Position numbers and translations under genes: made by a program
In this document: piece after piece, positions 5,023 to 5,678 of the stretch
Layout of the letters: every line of letters starts with the position of its first letter
Position numbering within the stretch: the stretch's first letter is position 1
NCBI GenBank assembly: GCA_028714055.1
Contig: JAQTNB010000089.1
Location: forward strand, 1-5,678
Length of the DNA stretch: 5,678 bases
Source: Candidatus Omnitrophota bacterium
GTDB taxonomy: Bacteria; Omnitrophota; Gorgyraeia; Gygaellales; Profunditerraquicolaceae
Direction: 5' to 3'
Notes under the pieces: generated by a model
Databases searched by the model: none
Told to the model about the DNA's origin: nothing
What the model saw: the letters and a program-made list of their open reading frames with translations, nothing else

Positions 5023-5678
5023 ATGGGATTACCCAGCCTTTCCGTTAACCGGCCCACCGCAATATCCATGCTCTTTGCCGCCATTATCCTCATCGGCGTG
5101 ATCACCTTCAATCTCCTGCCGGTTGAGATGATGCCGAACATCAGCTTCGGTGATATCACCATCAATATCGATGTGCGCGGCGGCATCCCCGCTTCGGAAA
5201 TAGAAAAAAGCATCGCCAAGCCCGTCGAAGAAGCGGTGGGCTCGGTCACGCACCTTAAAAATATCCTCTCCATATCCAAAGAGGGAAACTGCACGGTGAT
5301 CCTGGAGTTTGAGCCCGGGACGAACATGGATTTTGCCGCGCTTGAGGTGCGGGAGAAATTCAACCGCATCCGCAATAAGCTTCCTTCGGAGATCGAAAAG
5401 CCGGTCATCGCCAAATACGAATATATGGATGTGCCGATCATGATCCTGGCGGTCACCAGTGACATCCGTAATCCCGAGGAACTGCGCAAGATCGTCGATG
5501 ACCTCATTAAAGACCGGGTGCAAAGGATCGAAGGCATCGCCCGCGCAGAGGTTTCCGGAGGCAGGGAAAGCAAGGTCCTCATTGAAATAGACCCCTTTAA
5601 ACTTCAGACATACGGCCTTTCGATCAACCAGATCGTCGGTATCATCAATATCAACAACACCAACCTCCTGGCGGGAGA
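5023..5678 (+). CDS. Second RND efflux permease (3'-truncated by the window)
   Basis: The ATG at 5023 opens a frame that runs off the right edge (218 complete codons, no stop). An in-frame TAA at 5017-5019 fixes the earliest ATG start. The protein begins MGLPSLSVNRPTAISM, the usual RND N-terminus, with TM1 at ~12-32 and the motif LLPVEMMPNIS after it. The first porter domain follows, containing SISKEG, GTNMDFAALEVREK, KPVIAKYEY and RVQRIEGIARAEVSGG. It is clearly related to the upstream permease over the same region (for example SISKEG and GTNMDFAAL in both) but differs enough to be an old duplication. It starts 8 nt after the upstream stop with no clear Shine-Dalgarno, so translation is probably coupled. 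By analogy with MdtB/MdtC it could form a mixed trimer with its neighbour, which is inference. Transmembrane relay residues and C-terminus lie outside the window. Confidence 0.95.
   Translation, partial: MGLPSLSVNRPTAISMLFAAIILIGVITFNLLPVEMMPNISFGDITINIDVRGGIPASEIEKSIAKPVEEAVGSVTHLKNILSISKEGNCTVILEFEPGTNMDFAALEVREKFNRIRNKLPSEIEKPVIAKYEYMDVPIMILAVTSDIRNPEELRKIVDDLIKDRVQRIEGIARAEVSGGRESKVLIEIDPFKLQTYGLSINQIVGIININNTNLLAG

Noticed and set aside
962..5358. Recent gene conversion between the two permeases (similar DNA at 962-1003 and 5317-5358 around GTNMDFAAL)
   Set aside because: The match is short, contains synonymous differences, and covers a motif that is constrained in the family. Flanking sequence is strongly diverged.
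4965..5582. Minus-strand open frames antiparallel to the second permease (4965-5582, 5029-5523)
   Set aside because: The plus-strand frame from 5023 encodes a clear RND N-terminus; these are its reverse-complement shadows.

Overview
This is bacterial DNA of moderately high GC with densely packed genes, all on the + strand. It looks like chromosomal DNA from a Gram-negative-type (double-membrane) bacterium, because both large genes are RND-superfamily inner-membrane permeases. An uncultured lineage such as Omnitrophota would fit the style of the proteins, but that is an impression from memory and not something the window proves. I see no rRNA, tRNA, CRISPR array, integrase or insertion sequence.

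Layout: (1) 1-528 is the 3' end of a gene I do not recognise. Its last ~100 residues look like a small secreted or periplasmic beta-rich domain. (2) 524-670 is a compact control region. It holds a perfect 8-bp inverted repeat overlapping the stop codon of gene 1, an extended -10 box (TG-n-TATAAT, 546-554), and a ~110-nt leader. The leader contains a strong intrinsic terminator (604-654) and a mutually exclusive upstream hairpin (583-620), ending only 16 nt before the next start codon. This is the arrangement of a transcription attenuator. (3) 671-5014 encodes a 1447-residue protein. Residues 1 to ~1058 form a complete 12-TM RND permease (HAE/AcrB-like). A ~325-residue Pro/Glu/Lys/Ala-rich, probably disordered tail follows, and then a C-terminal ~62-residue winged helix-turn-helix domain of DeoR/Fic-C-terminal type. 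(4) 5023 to the right edge is the beginning of a second RND permease, cut by the window, which starts 8 nt after the first one stops.

How they may work together: the two permeases are probably co-transcribed and may form a heteromeric pump (as MdtB/MdtC do) or two related pumps. No membrane-fusion protein or outer-membrane channel is visible here. The most unusual feature is the nucleic-acid-binding-type domain on the cytoplasmic end of a transporter. Together with the operator-like dyad and the attenuator upstream of the same gene, it suggests that the pump may take part in its own regulation. That link is a hypothesis; the fusion and the leader structures are read directly from the sequence.
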